A stretch of 64,000 nucleotides of DNA from Bradyrhizobium sp. 1 (GCF_023073315.1 NZ_JADPJH010000014.1:62001-126000); one strand, 5' to 3'. Numbered from the stretch's first letter, positions 30,832 through 39,936 are shown. Made by a program: numbers and translations. The notes: generated by a model not told the origin, from the letters alone.

Positions 30832-33552
30832 ATGATGACGAAATACGGCAGTCGCCTCTTTGACCAGGCCTTCGTGCGCAGCGGACCTATCCGCTGGCTG
30901 GTTGTGGGCGGCACGCTCCTGATCGCCGCGATCGCCGTCGGCGCAGTCCTGATGGCGCAGAATTTCCGCGAGCGCGCGCTGCGCAACACCGGGCGCGAGC
31001 TGGAAAACACCGTGCTGATGCTCGCCCATCATTTCGATCAGCAATTGCAGGATTTCGCGGTCATCCAGAAGGATTTCGTCGACTACGTCCGTGCGACCGG
31101 CATCAACAGCGCAGAGGACTATCGCAAGCGCCTTTCCGGTCAGAACATCCACCTGATGCTGCGCGCGAAGATCGAGGCGCTGCCCTACATGGGCGGCGTC
31201 AACATCATCGATGCCGACGGCAATGTGATCAACTCGTCGACGGCATGGCCGGCCCCGAAGGTCAACGTGGCCGACCGCGCCTATTTCCGCACCTTCCGCT
31301 ATGACCCCAATGCGCCCGAAATCCTGATCGAACCGGTGCACAGCCGCATTTCCGGCGCCTGGACCATCCTGATCGTCCGCAAGATCGTGGGGCCGGGCGG
31401 CGAGTTCATGGGCGTGGTCGGACGCGGCATCGAGCCGGCCAATTTCGAGAAATTCTTCGAGTCCGTCGTTCTCGGCGAAGGCGCGACGATCTCCATGCTG
31501 CATCGTGACGGCACGCTGCTCGCACGCTATCCGCATTCCAGCGAGCTGATGGGACGCAACTTCAGGAACGGCCCGTTCGAGCAGCAGCGGGTCTTCGGGC
31601 TCGACCATTTCGCCGGACGCTTCATGAGCCCTATAGACGGCGAGGATCGGCTCATCTCGGCGCGCTCCCTGCCCCACTTCCCGATCCTGATGATGGCCAC
31701 AACGACGCGCGCGGCGGCGCTGACGGACTGGCGCGAACAGATCGGCATCCTGATCTCGGTCGCGGGCGCCTCCGCGCTCGCCATTGCGGGCGTTCTGATT
31801 GCGATCGTGCGCAAGCTCCTGGAGCAGCACCGCGCTTCCCGCGAGCGGCTGACGCTGGAGAAGCAACGTCTCGACCGCGCCGTCAACAACATGACGCAGG
31901 GCCTGCTGCTGTTCGACGCCGAGCGGCGGCTCGTGGTCTGCAACCAGCGCTACATCGAGATGTACGGACTGTCGCCGGAAGTGGTGAAGCCCGGCTCCAC
32001 CTTCCACGACATCATCGCCCATCGCAAGACGACCGGCTCGTTCACCGGCGATGTCGACGACTATGTCGTCCGCGTGCTGCGCGACATCCATGTGCGCAAT
32101 TCCATGGTGGTCGACACCTCCGATGGACGCTCGATCCACATCCTCAACGAGCCGCTCGCGGACGGCGGCTGGGTCGCGACGCACGAGGACATCACCGAAC
32201 GCCGGCGGAGCGAGGAACGCATCACCCACCTCGCCCATTACGACGCGCTGACCGATCTGCCCAACCGCACCATGTTCCACGAGCATCTGCGGCAGGCGCT
32301 CGCCTCGATCGCCGGCGGCGAAGAGATCGCGGTACACTACATCGACATCGACGAGTTCAAGGGCGTCAACGACGCGCTCGGCCATCTCGTCGGCGACGAG
32401 CTTCTGAAATCGATCGCAACGAGCCTGCGCCACTGCGCTGGCCCGGCGGATTTCGTGGCGCGGCTCGGCGGCGACGAATTTGCCATCGTGCAAAGCGCGG
32501 TGACGTCGCCGGAGGAAGTCACCGATCTCGTCGCCCGGGTCTTCCATGCCATCCGCACACCCTTCGACTGCATGGGTCATCATCTCACCACCGACGCCAG
32601 CATCGGTATCGCGCTGGCGCCGGGGCACGGCACCGCGCTCGATCAGATCCTGAAGAACGCCGATATGGCGATGTACGCCGCCAAGGCCGCCGGACGCCGC
32701 ACCTACCGCTTCTTCGAGCCGGAGATGGACGCCAAGGTCCACGAACGGCGGCAACTCGAGATCGACCTGCGCCACGCCATCGCCCAAGGCGCGCTCGAGG
32801 TCTATTACCAGCCCTGCCTCAGCCTGAAGGACGACCGCATCACCGGCTGCGAGGCGCTGGTGCGCTGGCGCCATCCCGAGCGCGGCATGGTCTCGCCGGC
32901 CGAGTTCATCCCGATCGCCGAGGACACCGGCCTGATCAACCAGATCGGCGAATGGGTGCTGGCGACCGCCTGCCGGGACGCAGCAAACTGGCCCGACGAC
33001 ATCCGTCTCGCCGTCAACGTCTCGCCGGTGCAGTTCAAGAGCGGCACGCTGGCGCTCAAGATCATGGCGGCGCTCGCCGCGTCCAATTTGCCGGCAAGCC
33101 GCCTCGAACTCGAGATCACCGAGGCGGTGCTGATCCGCGACGACGACACCGCATTGGCAATCCTGCACCAGCTCCGCGCCATCGGCGTGCGCATCGCGCT
33201 CGACGATTTCGGCACCGGCTATTCCTCGCTAAGCTATCTGCACCGCTTCCCGTTCGACAAGATCAAGATCGACCGTTGCTTCGTCAGCGACATCGCCGGC
33301 CCCGACGGCTCCGCCAGCATCGTCCAGGCCGTCGTCAATCTGGCGGCCGCGCGCCGCATGACAACCACGGCCGAAGGCGTCGAGACCGAGGAGCAGCAGC
33401 GGCTCTTGCGCGCGCTCGGTTGTTCCGAGATGCAGGGCTACCTGTTCAGCGCCGCAAAACCCGCGGACAAGGTGCTGGAGCTGTTCGCACTGCATCGCAG
33501 CCGGCTCGCGCAGCGCGATGGCAACGAGAGCCGCCGCCGCGAGGCGGGTTAG
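30832..33552 (+). CDS. Membrane sensor with PAS, GGDEF and EAL domains
   Basis: A cyclic-di-GMP signalling protein of about 906 aa. TM1 is near residues 20-42 (WLVVGGTLLIAAIAVGAVLM). An extracytoplasmic Cache-like sensor follows (about 50-295, with GGVNIIDADGNVINSS and ISGAWTILIVRKI). TM2 is IGILISVAGASALAIAGVLI. A PAS domain (about 350-455) precedes a GGDEF domain with intact RLGGDEFAIV and an EAL domain with intact CEALVRW and the later DDFGTGYSSLSYL. Both activities could therefore be functional: synthesis and hydrolysis of c-di-GMP. A GTG at 30811 is an alternative start. It is divergent from the pilin gene, which suggests a surface-attachment role. Confidence 0.93.
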   Translation: MMTKYGSRLFDQAFVRSGPIRWLVVGGTLLIAAIAVGAVLMAQNFRERALRNTGRELENTVLMLAHHFDQQLQDFAVIQKDFVDYVRATGINSAEDYRKRLSGQNIHLMLRAKIEALPYMGGVNIIDADGNVINSSTAWPAPKVNVADRAYFRTFRYDPNAPEILIEPVHSRISGAWTILIVRKIVGPGGEFMGVVGRGIEPANFEKFFESVVLGEGATISMLHRDGTLLARYPHSSELMGRNFRNGPFEQQRVFGLDHFAGRFMSPIDGEDRLISARSLPHFPILMMATTTRAAALTDWREQIGILISVAGASALAIAGVLIAIVRKLLEQHRASRERLTLEKQRLDRAVNNMTQGLLLFDAERRLVVCNQRYIEMYGLSPEVVKPGSTFHDIIAHRKTTGSFTGDVDDYVVRVLRDIHVRNSMVVDTSDGRSIHILNEPLADGGWVATHEDITERRRSEERITHLAHYDALTDLPNRTMFHEHLRQALASIAGGEEIAVHYIDIDEFKGVNDALGHLVGDELLKSIATSLRHCAGPADFVARLGGDEFAIVQSAVTSPEEVTDLVARVFHAIRTPFDCMGHHLTTDASIGIALAPGHGTALDQILKNADMAMYAAKAAGRRTYRFFEPEMDAKVHERRQLEIDLRHAIAQGALEVYYQPCLSLKDDRITGCEALVRWRHPERGMVSPAEFIPIAEDTGLINQIGEWVLATACRDAANWPDDIRLAVNVSPVQFKSGTLALKIMAALAASNLPASRLELEITEAVLIRDDDTALAILHQLRAIGVRIALDDFGTGYSSLSYLHRFPFDKIKIDRCFVSDIAGPDGSASIVQAVVNLAAARRMTTTAEGVETEEQQRLLRALGCSEMQGYLFSAAKPADKVLELFALHRSRLAQRDGNESRRREAG

Positions 33553-33865
33553 GTCTTCGGCCAAGGCGGACTTGACGATCACGGCCGACCGACGTATCTC
33601 CGGCCTCGCAGCTGCCGCGACGCCGCTGCCGTAGGCGTTACCGTCATCCAACGCGTCCTTTGTCGAGAGGATCCCAGCTGGGAGTTCTCGATTCACGAGA
33701 CGCCACGGTCATGCCATCACTCTCCCTGTTTGCGAACACGCATCCGTTCAAGACGCCTCTTCCGGCACGCCTCGCCCGCGCCGCGATGTCTGCTGTCCTG
33801 TCGGAATGGCTCGCCACCAGGTTTTCCAAGGTTGCCGCGGCTCTCAACTCCATTGAGAGACAACC
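33553..33865. other. Intergenic region with a possible small coupled ORF
   Basis: 313 bases between the GGDEF/EAL gene and the SDR gene. A 12-base palindrome TCCCAGCTGGGA lies near 33669-33680. The right half is open for a 52-aa frame (annotated separately) that overlaps the SDR start. No terminator with a T-run was seen. Confidence 0.4.
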
Positions 33866-33869
33866 ATGA
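33711..33869 (+). CDS. Possible small protein coupled to the SDR gene
   Basis: A 52-aa frame starting MPSLSLFANTHPFKTPLPA with a helical middle (LARAAMSAVLSEWLATRF). Its stop overlaps the next ATG as ATGA, the pattern of coupled genes. There is no clear SD and no homologue that I recognise, so it may be non-coding. Confidence 0.3.
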   Translation: MPSLSLFANTHPFKTPLPARLARAAMSAVLSEWLATRFSKVAAALNSIERQP

Positions 33870-34621
33870 AGATGACCGGCAACACGATCCTCATCACCGG
33901 CGCGACAAGCGGCATCGGCCGCGCACTGGCCGAGGCTTTCCACGACCGCGGCAATCGCGTCATCGTCACGGGGCGACGGCAGTCCCTGCTTGATCAGATC
34001 ACGGCTGAACGCCCCGGCCTGATCGGCCTGCCGCTCGATCTCGACGATCCCGCAAGCCTGCCGTGCTTGTCGGCCGAAATCCGCACAGGCTTCCCCGAAC
34101 TCAACGTGCTGATCGCCAATGCCGGCATCTCGCGGGCGGAGGACATGACCGCGGACGGCTGGGATGCCGCGGACGCGGAAGCTATCGTCGAGACCAACAT
34201 TCTCGGCGTGCTGCGCGTGGCGGCAGCGTTCCTGCCTTTTCTCAAGGGACAGCCGAACGCGACGATCGTCGCGACCAGCTCGAACCTCGCTTTCGTGCCG
34301 CGCGCAGACTTCCCAACCTACTGCGCCAGCAAGGCGTTCCTGCATTCCTGGCTGCAGTCGCTGCGGCATCAGCTCCGCAAGATCCCGGTCGAGGTGCTGG
34401 AGCTTGCGCCGCCTTATGTGCAGACCGAACTGACAGGCACGCAGCAGGCGAGCGATACGCGCGCCATGCCGCTGGCCGCCTATATTGCGGAGGTGATGCA
34501 ATTGCTGGAGCTGCGGGGTCATCCCCGCGAGGAGGTGCTGGTCGAACGCGACCGTGCCCGGCGATGGGCCGAGCGCGACGGCCGCTACGAGGCCACCTTC
34601 GCAGCCATGAACCCGAGCTGA
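33866..34621 (+). CDS. Short-chain dehydrogenase, DltE-like
   Basis: A 251-aa SDR oxidoreductase. The cofactor loop is TGATSGIGRALAEAF. NAG appears in IANAGIS, and the active site is seen as TSSNLAFVPRADFPTYCASK (Ser, then Tyr and Lys in YCASK). The length and the start MKMTGNTILITG resemble the group called DltE (COG3967), named from teichoic acid D-alanylation but of unknown function in Gram-negatives. GAGAG lies 8 bases upstream of the ATG. It is convergent with ctpA. Confidence 0.9.
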   Translation: MKMTGNTILITGATSGIGRALAEAFHDRGNRVIVTGRRQSLLDQITAERPGLIGLPLDLDDPASLPCLSAEIRTGFPELNVLIANAGISRAEDMTADGWDAADAEAIVETNILGVLRVAAAFLPFLKGQPNATIVATSSNLAFVPRADFPTYCASKAFLHSWLQSLRHQLRKIPVEVLELAPPYVQTELTGTQQASDTRAMPLAAYIAEVMQLLELRGHPREEVLVERDRARRWAERDGRYEATFAAMNPS

Positions 34622-34641
34622 GACAGCGTCACGAAACGAAT

Positions 34642-34673
34642 TCGCCCGGGAGCGGCGATCCACTCCCGGGCGA
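34642..34673. terminator. Hairpin between convergent SDR and ctpA genes
   Basis: TCGCCCGGGAG (34642-34652) and CTCCCGGGCGA (34663-34673) form a perfect 11-bp stem with a 10-base loop. It lies between two convergent stops and could serve both. Only the minus-strand side is followed by a T-containing run (ATTCGTTTCG), so it is best as the ctpA terminator. Confidence 0.65.
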
Positions 34674-34696
34674 TCGGCGTCTCAAAGCCGAAAAGC

Positions 34697-36034
34697 TTAG
34701 TTCGGCACCGTGGCCTTCGCCGCGGGCTTTGCGGCAACCGCATTCGCGGTCTGGCCGTGCAGGAAGTCGTAGGCCGTATGCAGGGCCTTGTCGTCCTTCT
34801 CTTCCGGCGGGACGTAGGACTGCGATCCGGTCTGCTCGGTGCCGTCGGCAGCCTGCAGATGGCCGCGCATCTGGGACTCCGCCATGGTGTCCATGCGGCC
34901 CTTCAGCTCAGCCGGCACGTCCTGGAGGATCTCGATGTCGGGCGCGATGCCCTGGGCCTGGATCGAGCGGCCCGACGGCGTGTAGTAGCGCGCCGTGGTC
35001 AGCGCCAGCGCGCCATTGCCGGCGCCGAGCGGGATGATGGTCTGCACCGAGCCCTTGCCGAACGACCGCGTGCCGATGATGGTCGCGCGCTTGTGGTCAT
35101 GCAGCGCGCCTGCCACGATCTCGGAGGCCGAAGCAGAGCCGCCGTTGACCAGAATCACCAGCGGCTTGCCCTTGGTGAGGTCGCCGCCATGCGCGGTAAA
35201 GCGCTGGGTCTCTTCAGGATTGCGGCCGCGGGTCGAGACGACCTCGCCCCGCTGCAGGAACGCACTCGACACCGACACGGCCTGGTCGAGCAAGCCGCCC
35301 GGGTTGTTGCGCAGGTCCATGACATAGCCGACGAGCTTCTCCGGCGGAATATCCTTGGAGATCGAGGCGATCGCCTTCTTCAGGCCGTCGGTGGTCTGCT
35401 CATTGAAGGAGGTGACGCGGATATAGCCGATGTCGCCGTTCTCGACATGGAAGCGCACCGGGCGCACATGGATGATCTCGCGCTTGATCGCGACATCGAG
35501 CGGGGCGTCGGCGCCCTTGCGCACGATGGTGAGCTTGGTCTGGGTATCGACCGGGCCCTTCATCTTGTTGACGGCCTGTTCAAGCGTCATGCCCTGCACG
35601 GCGTCGCCATCGATCTTGCTGATGAGGTCGCCGGACATGATGCCGGCCTTCGAGGCCGGCGTCTCGTCGATCGGCGAGACGACCTTGACCAGGCCGTCCT
35701 CCATCGTGACCTCGATGCCGAGCCCGCCGAACTCGCCGGAGGTGGTCTCCTGCATCTCGGTCCAGGCCTTGTCGTTCATGTAACGCGAATGCGGATCGAG
35801 CGAGGTCACCATGCCGGTGATGGCGCCTTCGATCAGCTTGGAATTATCGGGCTTCTCGACGTAGCTGGCCTTCACCCGCTCGAACACTTCGCCGAACAAA
35901 TTGAGCCGGGAATAGGCATCGTCCGCGCCTGCCGCCGCCCTCGCCGCCCATAGTCCGCCCTGCGGACCGGATACCAGAAGGGTCAGACACACTCCGGTGA
36001 GCGCGCCCAGGGGGAACAGCAGGGTTTTCCGCAT
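34697..36034 (-). CDS. ctpA: C-terminal processing peptidase, S41 family
   Basis: A secreted serine protease of 445 aa. The N-terminus (MRKTLLFPLGALTGVCLTLL) is a signal peptide or membrane anchor, so it acts in the periplasm. A helical region, a PDZ domain (about 100-180, GGLGIEVTMEDGLVKVVSPI) and the S41 core follow. The catalytic Ser302 lies in NGGSASASEI and Lys327 in RSFGKGSVQ. The C-terminal 60 residues are low in complexity. The ATG at 36034 gives the signal peptide; a longer reading to 36103 lacks one. In rhizobia ctpA is often near division or cell-wall genes; here it sits alone. Confidence 0.94.
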   Translation of the reverse strand: MRKTLLFPLGALTGVCLTLLVSGPQGGLWAARAAAGADDAYSRLNLFGEVFERVKASYVEKPDNSKLIEGAITGMVTSLDPHSRYMNDKAWTEMQETTSGEFGGLGIEVTMEDGLVKVVSPIDETPASKAGIMSGDLISKIDGDAVQGMTLEQAVNKMKGPVDTQTKLTIVRKGADAPLDVAIKREIIHVRPVRFHVENGDIGYIRVTSFNEQTTDGLKKAIASISKDIPPEKLVGYVMDLRNNPGGLLDQAVSVSSAFLQRGEVVSTRGRNPEETQRFTAHGGDLTKGKPLVILVNGGSASASEIVAGALHDHKRATIIGTRSFGKGSVQTIIPLGAGNGALALTTARYYTPSGRSIQAQGIAPDIEILQDVPAELKGRMDTMAESQMRGHLQAADGTEQTGSQSYVPPEEKDDKALHTAYDFLHGQTANAVAAKPAAKATVPN

Positions 36035-36328
36035 GGAACAGTTAGCCTTCTTGCTCGGGGCTCGGGAGCCGCCATGCAAATGGCGATCCAGCCCGCTTCT
36101 CACAATACCATTCTGGTTTCTTCAAGGCCGGGATGCCACGCTGGCGGGTACACCGCAAAAATCCCTTCGCCTTGACCTAAACTTTTGGCAACGTTCCGAA
36201 ACCGTCTCGCGCCAGGCGGGAATCGGTCGGCCGGCCCACGCCTCGCAGCTATGCGATATTAGGATGGTTTTGGAGATCCGGACGGGTTAGGCGATGAGAC
36301 AAGGCTTCAAATTCTCGGGAGGATAACA

Positions 36329-37462
36329 ATGAACGAAGCACCCCGCATCCAGCCGGAAAGGAATGTCGAGCTTGGCGCCAGCGCCGAGCCGTTCCAGAAC
36401 CTGCACGAATTCATCCGGAAAGCGCGCTCCAACCTCAACCAGAACGCCTGGGACTATATCGTCGGCGCCGCCGAGACCGAGACCACGATGCGCCGCAACC
36501 GCATGGCACTGGACGAGATTGCCTTCCGGCCCCGCGTGTTGCGTGACGTGCGCAAGATCGACGGCTCGGTCGAGCAGTTCGGCCGCAAGATGCGCCTGCC
36601 GGTGGTGCTGGCCCCGGTCGGCGCGCTCGAGATCTTCGATCCCGATGGCGCCGCCAGCGTCGCGCGCGCCTGCGGTACCTTCGGTGCGGCGCACATGCTG
36701 AGCTCGGTGTCCGAGCCGGGCCTGGAAAAGACCGCCGGGGCCGCCCCCGATGCGCTGCGCCTCTACCAGCTCTATGTCCGCGGCGACGACGACTTCGTCG
36801 CCGATGTCGTCAGCCGCGCCGAGAAGAACGCCTATGCCGCCTTCTGCCTGACCGTCGACACCGCCCATTACAGCCGTCGCGAACGTGACATCGCCAAGCG
36901 CTACGTTCGCGAGAGCCGCCTGCGCGCCACCGGCGGCGACTACCAGAAGGGCCTGGAATGGCGGACCGTGAAGATGGTCAAGGACAAGTTCAAGATCCCG
37001 CTGATCCTGAAGGGCATCGCCACCGCCGAGGACGCCCAGATCGCGGTCGATCACGGCGTCGAGTGGATCTACGTCTCCAACCATGGCGGCCGCCAACTCG
37101 ATCACGGCCGCGGCGCCATGCATGTGTTGCCTGAAATCGTCGATGCGGTGAAGGGCCGCGCCAAGATCATGGTCGATGGCGGCATCTGCCGCGGCACCGA
37201 CATTGTCAAAGCGATCGCCGCGGGTGCCGACCTCGTCGGCATCGGCCGGCTGCAATGCTGGGCCCTTGCGGCCAACGGCGAAGCCGGCGTGATGCGGATG
37301 CTGGAGCTGCTCGAGGACGAAGTGCTGCGTTGCCTCGGCCTGTTAGGGGCCACCTCATTCGCCGAGGTCAACAAATCCTGCCTGCACCCGGCGACCGCGA
37401 CGAACGCGCCAAGCGTGTTCAGCGCGTTCCCGCTGTTCGATCACGACCCGTACCGATACTGA
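36329..37462 (+). CDS. FMN-dependent alpha-hydroxy-acid dehydrogenase
   Basis: A 377-aa member of the lactate/glycolate/mandelate oxidase family. The N-terminal SNLNQNAWDYIVGAAETE, the FMN region VVLAPVGALEIFDPDGA, the Lys in PLILKGIATAEDA, the catalytic His and Arg in VSNHGGRQLDHGRG and the phosphate site DGGICRGTDIVKAIAAGADL are all present. Which hydroxy acid is oxidised cannot be told. GGGAGG lies 9 bases before the ATG. A HAD phosphatase gene follows 14 bp later and is probably co-transcribed; phosphatase plus hydroxy-acid oxidase would fit a phosphoglycolate-like route, but that is speculation. Confidence 0.92.
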   Translation: MNEAPRIQPERNVELGASAEPFQNLHEFIRKARSNLNQNAWDYIVGAAETETTMRRNRMALDEIAFRPRVLRDVRKIDGSVEQFGRKMRLPVVLAPVGALEIFDPDGAASVARACGTFGAAHMLSSVSEPGLEKTAGAAPDALRLYQLYVRGDDDFVADVVSRAEKNAYAAFCLTVDTAHYSRRERDIAKRYVRESRLRATGGDYQKGLEWRTVKMVKDKFKIPLILKGIATAEDAQIAVDHGVEWIYVSNHGGRQLDHGRGAMHVLPEIVDAVKGRAKIMVDGGICRGTDIVKAIAAGADLVGIGRLQCWALAANGEAGVMRMLELLEDEVLRCLGLLGATSFAEVNKSCLHPATATNAPSVFSAFPLFDHDPYRY

Positions 37463-37476
37463 GTGAAAGGACGCAG

Positions 37477-38100
37477 GTGACATCGCTTTCTCCCGGCAGC
37501 GCGGACGCACTTCTGTTCGATCTCGGGCGCGTCGTGCTCGACATCGATTTCTCCAAGGCGATTGCCTGCTGGGCAGGACATGCCGGTTGCAAGCCGGAAT
37601 CAATCGTCGCGCGGTTCGTGCGCGAGGAGGCTTACCGGCTGCACGAGGTCGGCAAGATCAGCGATGCGGATTATTTCGCCTCGCTTCGCTCTTCGCTCGG
37701 AATCGGCATCTCGGATGCGCAATTTCTGGAGGGGTGGAACGCGATCTTCGCCGGCGAGATGCCTGACATCGCCGAGCTGCTGCCGCGTGCGGCGAAGCAA
37801 ATGCCGCTCTACGCCTTCTCCAATACCAACCGACCGCATGTGGACCATTTCTCCAGGGAATATGCCGGTCTGCTCGGCCATTTCCGCGAGCTGTATCTGT
37901 CGTCCAGCATCGGCCTGCGCAAACCGGATGCGGCGGCGTTCGACCATGTCGTAGCTGCCATGGGCGTGCCGGCAAACCGGATCGTGTTCTTCGACGACCT
38001 CGCCGAGAACATCGAGGGCGCACGGGCACGTGGCTTGACCGCGGTGCATGTGACCTCGCCGAACGACGTCGGGAACGCGCTCAAATCGCTAGGCATCTGA
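37477..38100 (+). CDS. HAD-IA family hydrolase, YihX-like
   Basis: A 207-aa haloacid-dehalogenase-type phosphatase. Motif I reads LLFDLGRVVLDID, that is DxG in place of the usual DxD. This is the form seen in YihX (glucose-1-phosphate phosphatase) and related proteins. Motif II is SNTNRPH, motif III the Lys in LRKPDAAAF, and motif IV FFDDLAEN. A GTG start at 37477 with AAGGA 5 bases upstream gives this length. The frame runs upstream into the previous gene, which is an artefact. A 14-bp gap puts it in one transcript with the hydroxy-acid dehydrogenase. Confidence 0.88.
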   Translation: MTSLSPGSADALLFDLGRVVLDIDFSKAIACWAGHAGCKPESIVARFVREEAYRLHEVGKISDADYFASLRSSLGIGISDAQFLEGWNAIFAGEMPDIAELLPRAAKQMPLYAFSNTNRPHVDHFSREYAGLLGHFRELYLSSSIGLRKPDAAAFDHVVAAMGVPANRIVFFDDLAENIEGARARGLTAVHVTSPNDVGNALKSLGI

Positions 38101-38244
38101 TGGGCATACCTGGTCGATTCAGGAACTTTTCATCTGAAATTATGGAACCAACCTACTTTGTGCATTTTTGTACCAAATTCCGGGAACGAATGCCCGCCTC
38201 AGGACTCATGATTCCGTTGGGAATTCTACATCGGGTATATCGAC

Positions 38245-38436
38245 GTGTTGGGCAAAACCTACCTTACCAAGCAGGCCTCCCTGCTGATGAAATTCGCCAG
38301 AACCACTTCGGATTCTGAACTCTCCGCAAAATTGATCAGCAAGGCCGCCGACCTGAAAGCCCAGGCCGATCCGATGCCCGACAGGGATCAGGGTCCGGCG
38401 GCGCCCGACGTCAGTCCGAACAGGACGACGGGCTGA
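38245..38436 (+). CDS. Small hypothetical protein
   Basis: A 63-aa frame with GTG as its only start, reading VLGKTYLTKQASLLMKFART then a helical and acidic part (SELSAKLISKAADLKAQ) and a Pro-rich end. It resembles small conserved Bradyrhizobium proteins from memory. The frame upstream of the GTG is short and closed by a stop. No good SD is visible, and the preceding 140 bases are unusually AT-rich for this window. Confidence 0.45.
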   Translation: MLGKTYLTKQASLLMKFARTTSDSELSAKLISKAADLKAQADPMPDRDQGPAAPDVSPNRTTG

Positions 38437-38439
38437 CCG

Positions 38440-38532
38440 ATGCTGGCGGTGGCACTCGTCATTCTCGTCCTCGCCATTGCCATCCTCGTACCAGTCCGTC
38501 TCGCCTTCCGGGTCATGCCGCGGCGAAGCTGA
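38440..38532 (+). CDS. Possible 30-aa single-pass membrane peptide
   Basis: An ATG frame four bases after the previous small gene's stop encodes a nearly pure membrane helix (MLAVALVILVLAIAILVPV) with a basic tail RLAFRVMPRRS. The hydrophobic then positive layout is that of a small inner-membrane protein. No SD is obvious and no homologue is known to me, so it may be chance. Confidence 0.25.
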   Translation: MLAVALVILVLAIAILVPVRLAFRVMPRRS

Positions 38533-38560
38533 CCCTCACCCTTCATCGCAGAGCGGATGA

Positions 38561-38589
38561 CGCAGGATAGATCATCCTGCGCGCCGTTT
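38561..38589 (+). terminator. Hairpin with T-run before moeA
   Basis: CGCAGGAT (38561-38568) and ATCCTGCG (38574-38581) pair perfectly with loop AGATC, followed by CGCCGTTTTG. It would stop transcripts of the small upstream frames before the moeA gene. Confidence 0.6.
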
Positions 38590-38663
38590 TGCCTCCAAGC
38601 CTGCACTCGGCTAGAACTCTCGCCGCCGATTTGCCCGAACGGGCCAAGCAGGAGTTTTCACCC

Positions 38664-39875
38664 GTGGCGCTGATGCCGGTTTCTGACGCGCTTGCCGCGG
38701 TGCTGGCCGGCGCACAGCTGTTGCCTGAAGAGACGATCGCCCTCGACGCGGCTTTCCACCGCGTGCTCGCGCGCGACGTGGCGGCGCGGCGCACGCAGCC
38801 GCCGGAGGCGATGTCGGCGATGGACGGCTATGCCGTGCGCGCGGCCGATGCTGCGAAGATCGATTCTCAACTGACGGTGATCGGAGAGGTCGCGGCCGGG
38901 CGGCCGTTTGCAGGATCGGTCAACGTCGGCGAAGCCGTGCGGATCTTCACCGGCGGCGTCGTTCCCGCCGGCGCCGACGCGGTTGTGATCCAGGAGGACA
39001 CGGTCGCCGACGGCAAGCGCGTCACCATCAAGGAAGCTGCCGTGACCGGGCGGCACATCCGCCCCGCCGGCGTCGATTTCTCGGAAGGCGACGTGCTCCT
39101 GCGCCAGGGAACCCGGCTGACCGAGCGCGACCTAGCCCTCGCTGCCGGGATGAACCACCCGCGGCTGCACGTCCACTGCCGCCCGAAGGTCGCGATCCTG
39201 GCCACCGGGGATGAGCTGGTGATGCCGGGCACCACGCCGGGTCCCGGCCAGATCGTCTATTCCAACGGCTATGCCCTGCACGCGCTCGCCCGTAGCGAGG
39301 GCGCCGACACCATCGACCTCGGCGTGGCCGCCGACACGCTGGACGCCACCACCGCCGGCATCCGCCGCGCCCGCGAGGGTGGCGCCGACATCCTGGTCAC
39401 GACCGGCGGCGCCTCGGTCGGCGACCACGATCTGGTCCAGCAGGCGCTCAGGGACGAAGGCACCGCGATGGCGTTCTGGAAGATCGCGATGCGGCCGGGC
39501 AAGCCGATGATGCACGGCCGCCTCGGCGCCATGCGCGTGATCGGCCTGCCCGGCAATCCCGTGTCATCCTATGTGTGCGGCTTCCTGTTCATGGTGCCGC
39601 TGATTCGCGCGCTGTCGGGCCGCTCAGTGATTCATCATCGCCGCGAGCGGGCGGTGCTCGGCCGCGACGTCGGCGCCAACGATCAGCGCGAGGACTATCT
39701 GCGCGCGCGCCTGGAGCTGCGCGACGACGGCACGCTCATGGCCCTTCCCGTCAGTCACCAGGATTCTTCGCTGCTTGCGAATCTCGCTGCGGCACAGGCA
39801 CTTCTCGTGCGCGCACCGTTCGCGCCCAAGGCCGCGGCCGGCACGCCTTGCGAGGTGCTGCGCCTGCCCGTCTGA
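38664..39875 (+). CDS. moeA: Molybdopterin molybdenumtransferase
   Basis: MoeA inserts molybdate into adenylylated molybdopterin. The 403-aa protein has the expected four-part layout: N-terminal DALAAVLAGAQLLP, the domain with MSAMDGYAVRAAD, IFTGGVVPAGADAVVIQED, the active-site stretch VTTGGASVGDHDLV and the loop LPGNPVSSYVCGFLF. A GTG start at 38664 with AGGAG eight bases upstream fits the family length; the frame extends further without homology. It normally follows moaC, from which it is separated here by an accessory block. Confidence 0.95.
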   Translation: MALMPVSDALAAVLAGAQLLPEETIALDAAFHRVLARDVAARRTQPPEAMSAMDGYAVRAADAAKIDSQLTVIGEVAAGRPFAGSVNVGEAVRIFTGGVVPAGADAVVIQEDTVADGKRVTIKEAAVTGRHIRPAGVDFSEGDVLLRQGTRLTERDLALAAGMNHPRLHVHCRPKVAILATGDELVMPGTTPGPGQIVYSNGYALHALARSEGADTIDLGVAADTLDATTAGIRRAREGGADILVTTGGASVGDHDLVQQALRDEGTAMAFWKIAMRPGKPMMHGRLGAMRVIGLPGNPVSSYVCGFLFMVPLIRALSGRSVIHHRRERAVLGRDVGANDQREDYLRARLELRDDGTLMALPVSHQDSSLLANLAAAQALLVRAPFAPKAAAGTPCEVLRLPV

Positions 39876-39936
39876 ACGCTTCGTTCGCGTGCGTTCCGCG
39901 AACTTTGTCGCGTTCACGGTAAATTAAGCAGTTGCG

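Noticed and set aside
30793..33168. 791-aa open frame on the minus strand opposite the GGDEF/EAL gene
   Set aside because: The plus-strand protein has intact domains throughout. The antisense product has no recognisable motifs and is of biased composition.
34063..35037. 324-aa plus-strand frame spanning the SDR-ctpA junction
   Set aside because: It overlaps the SDR in another frame and then runs antisense to ctpA through the terminator hairpin. It is not a gene.
38110..38240. EcfG-type promoter upstream of the small ORFs
   Set aside because: Three GGAAC boxes occur, but none has CGTT at suitable spacing.
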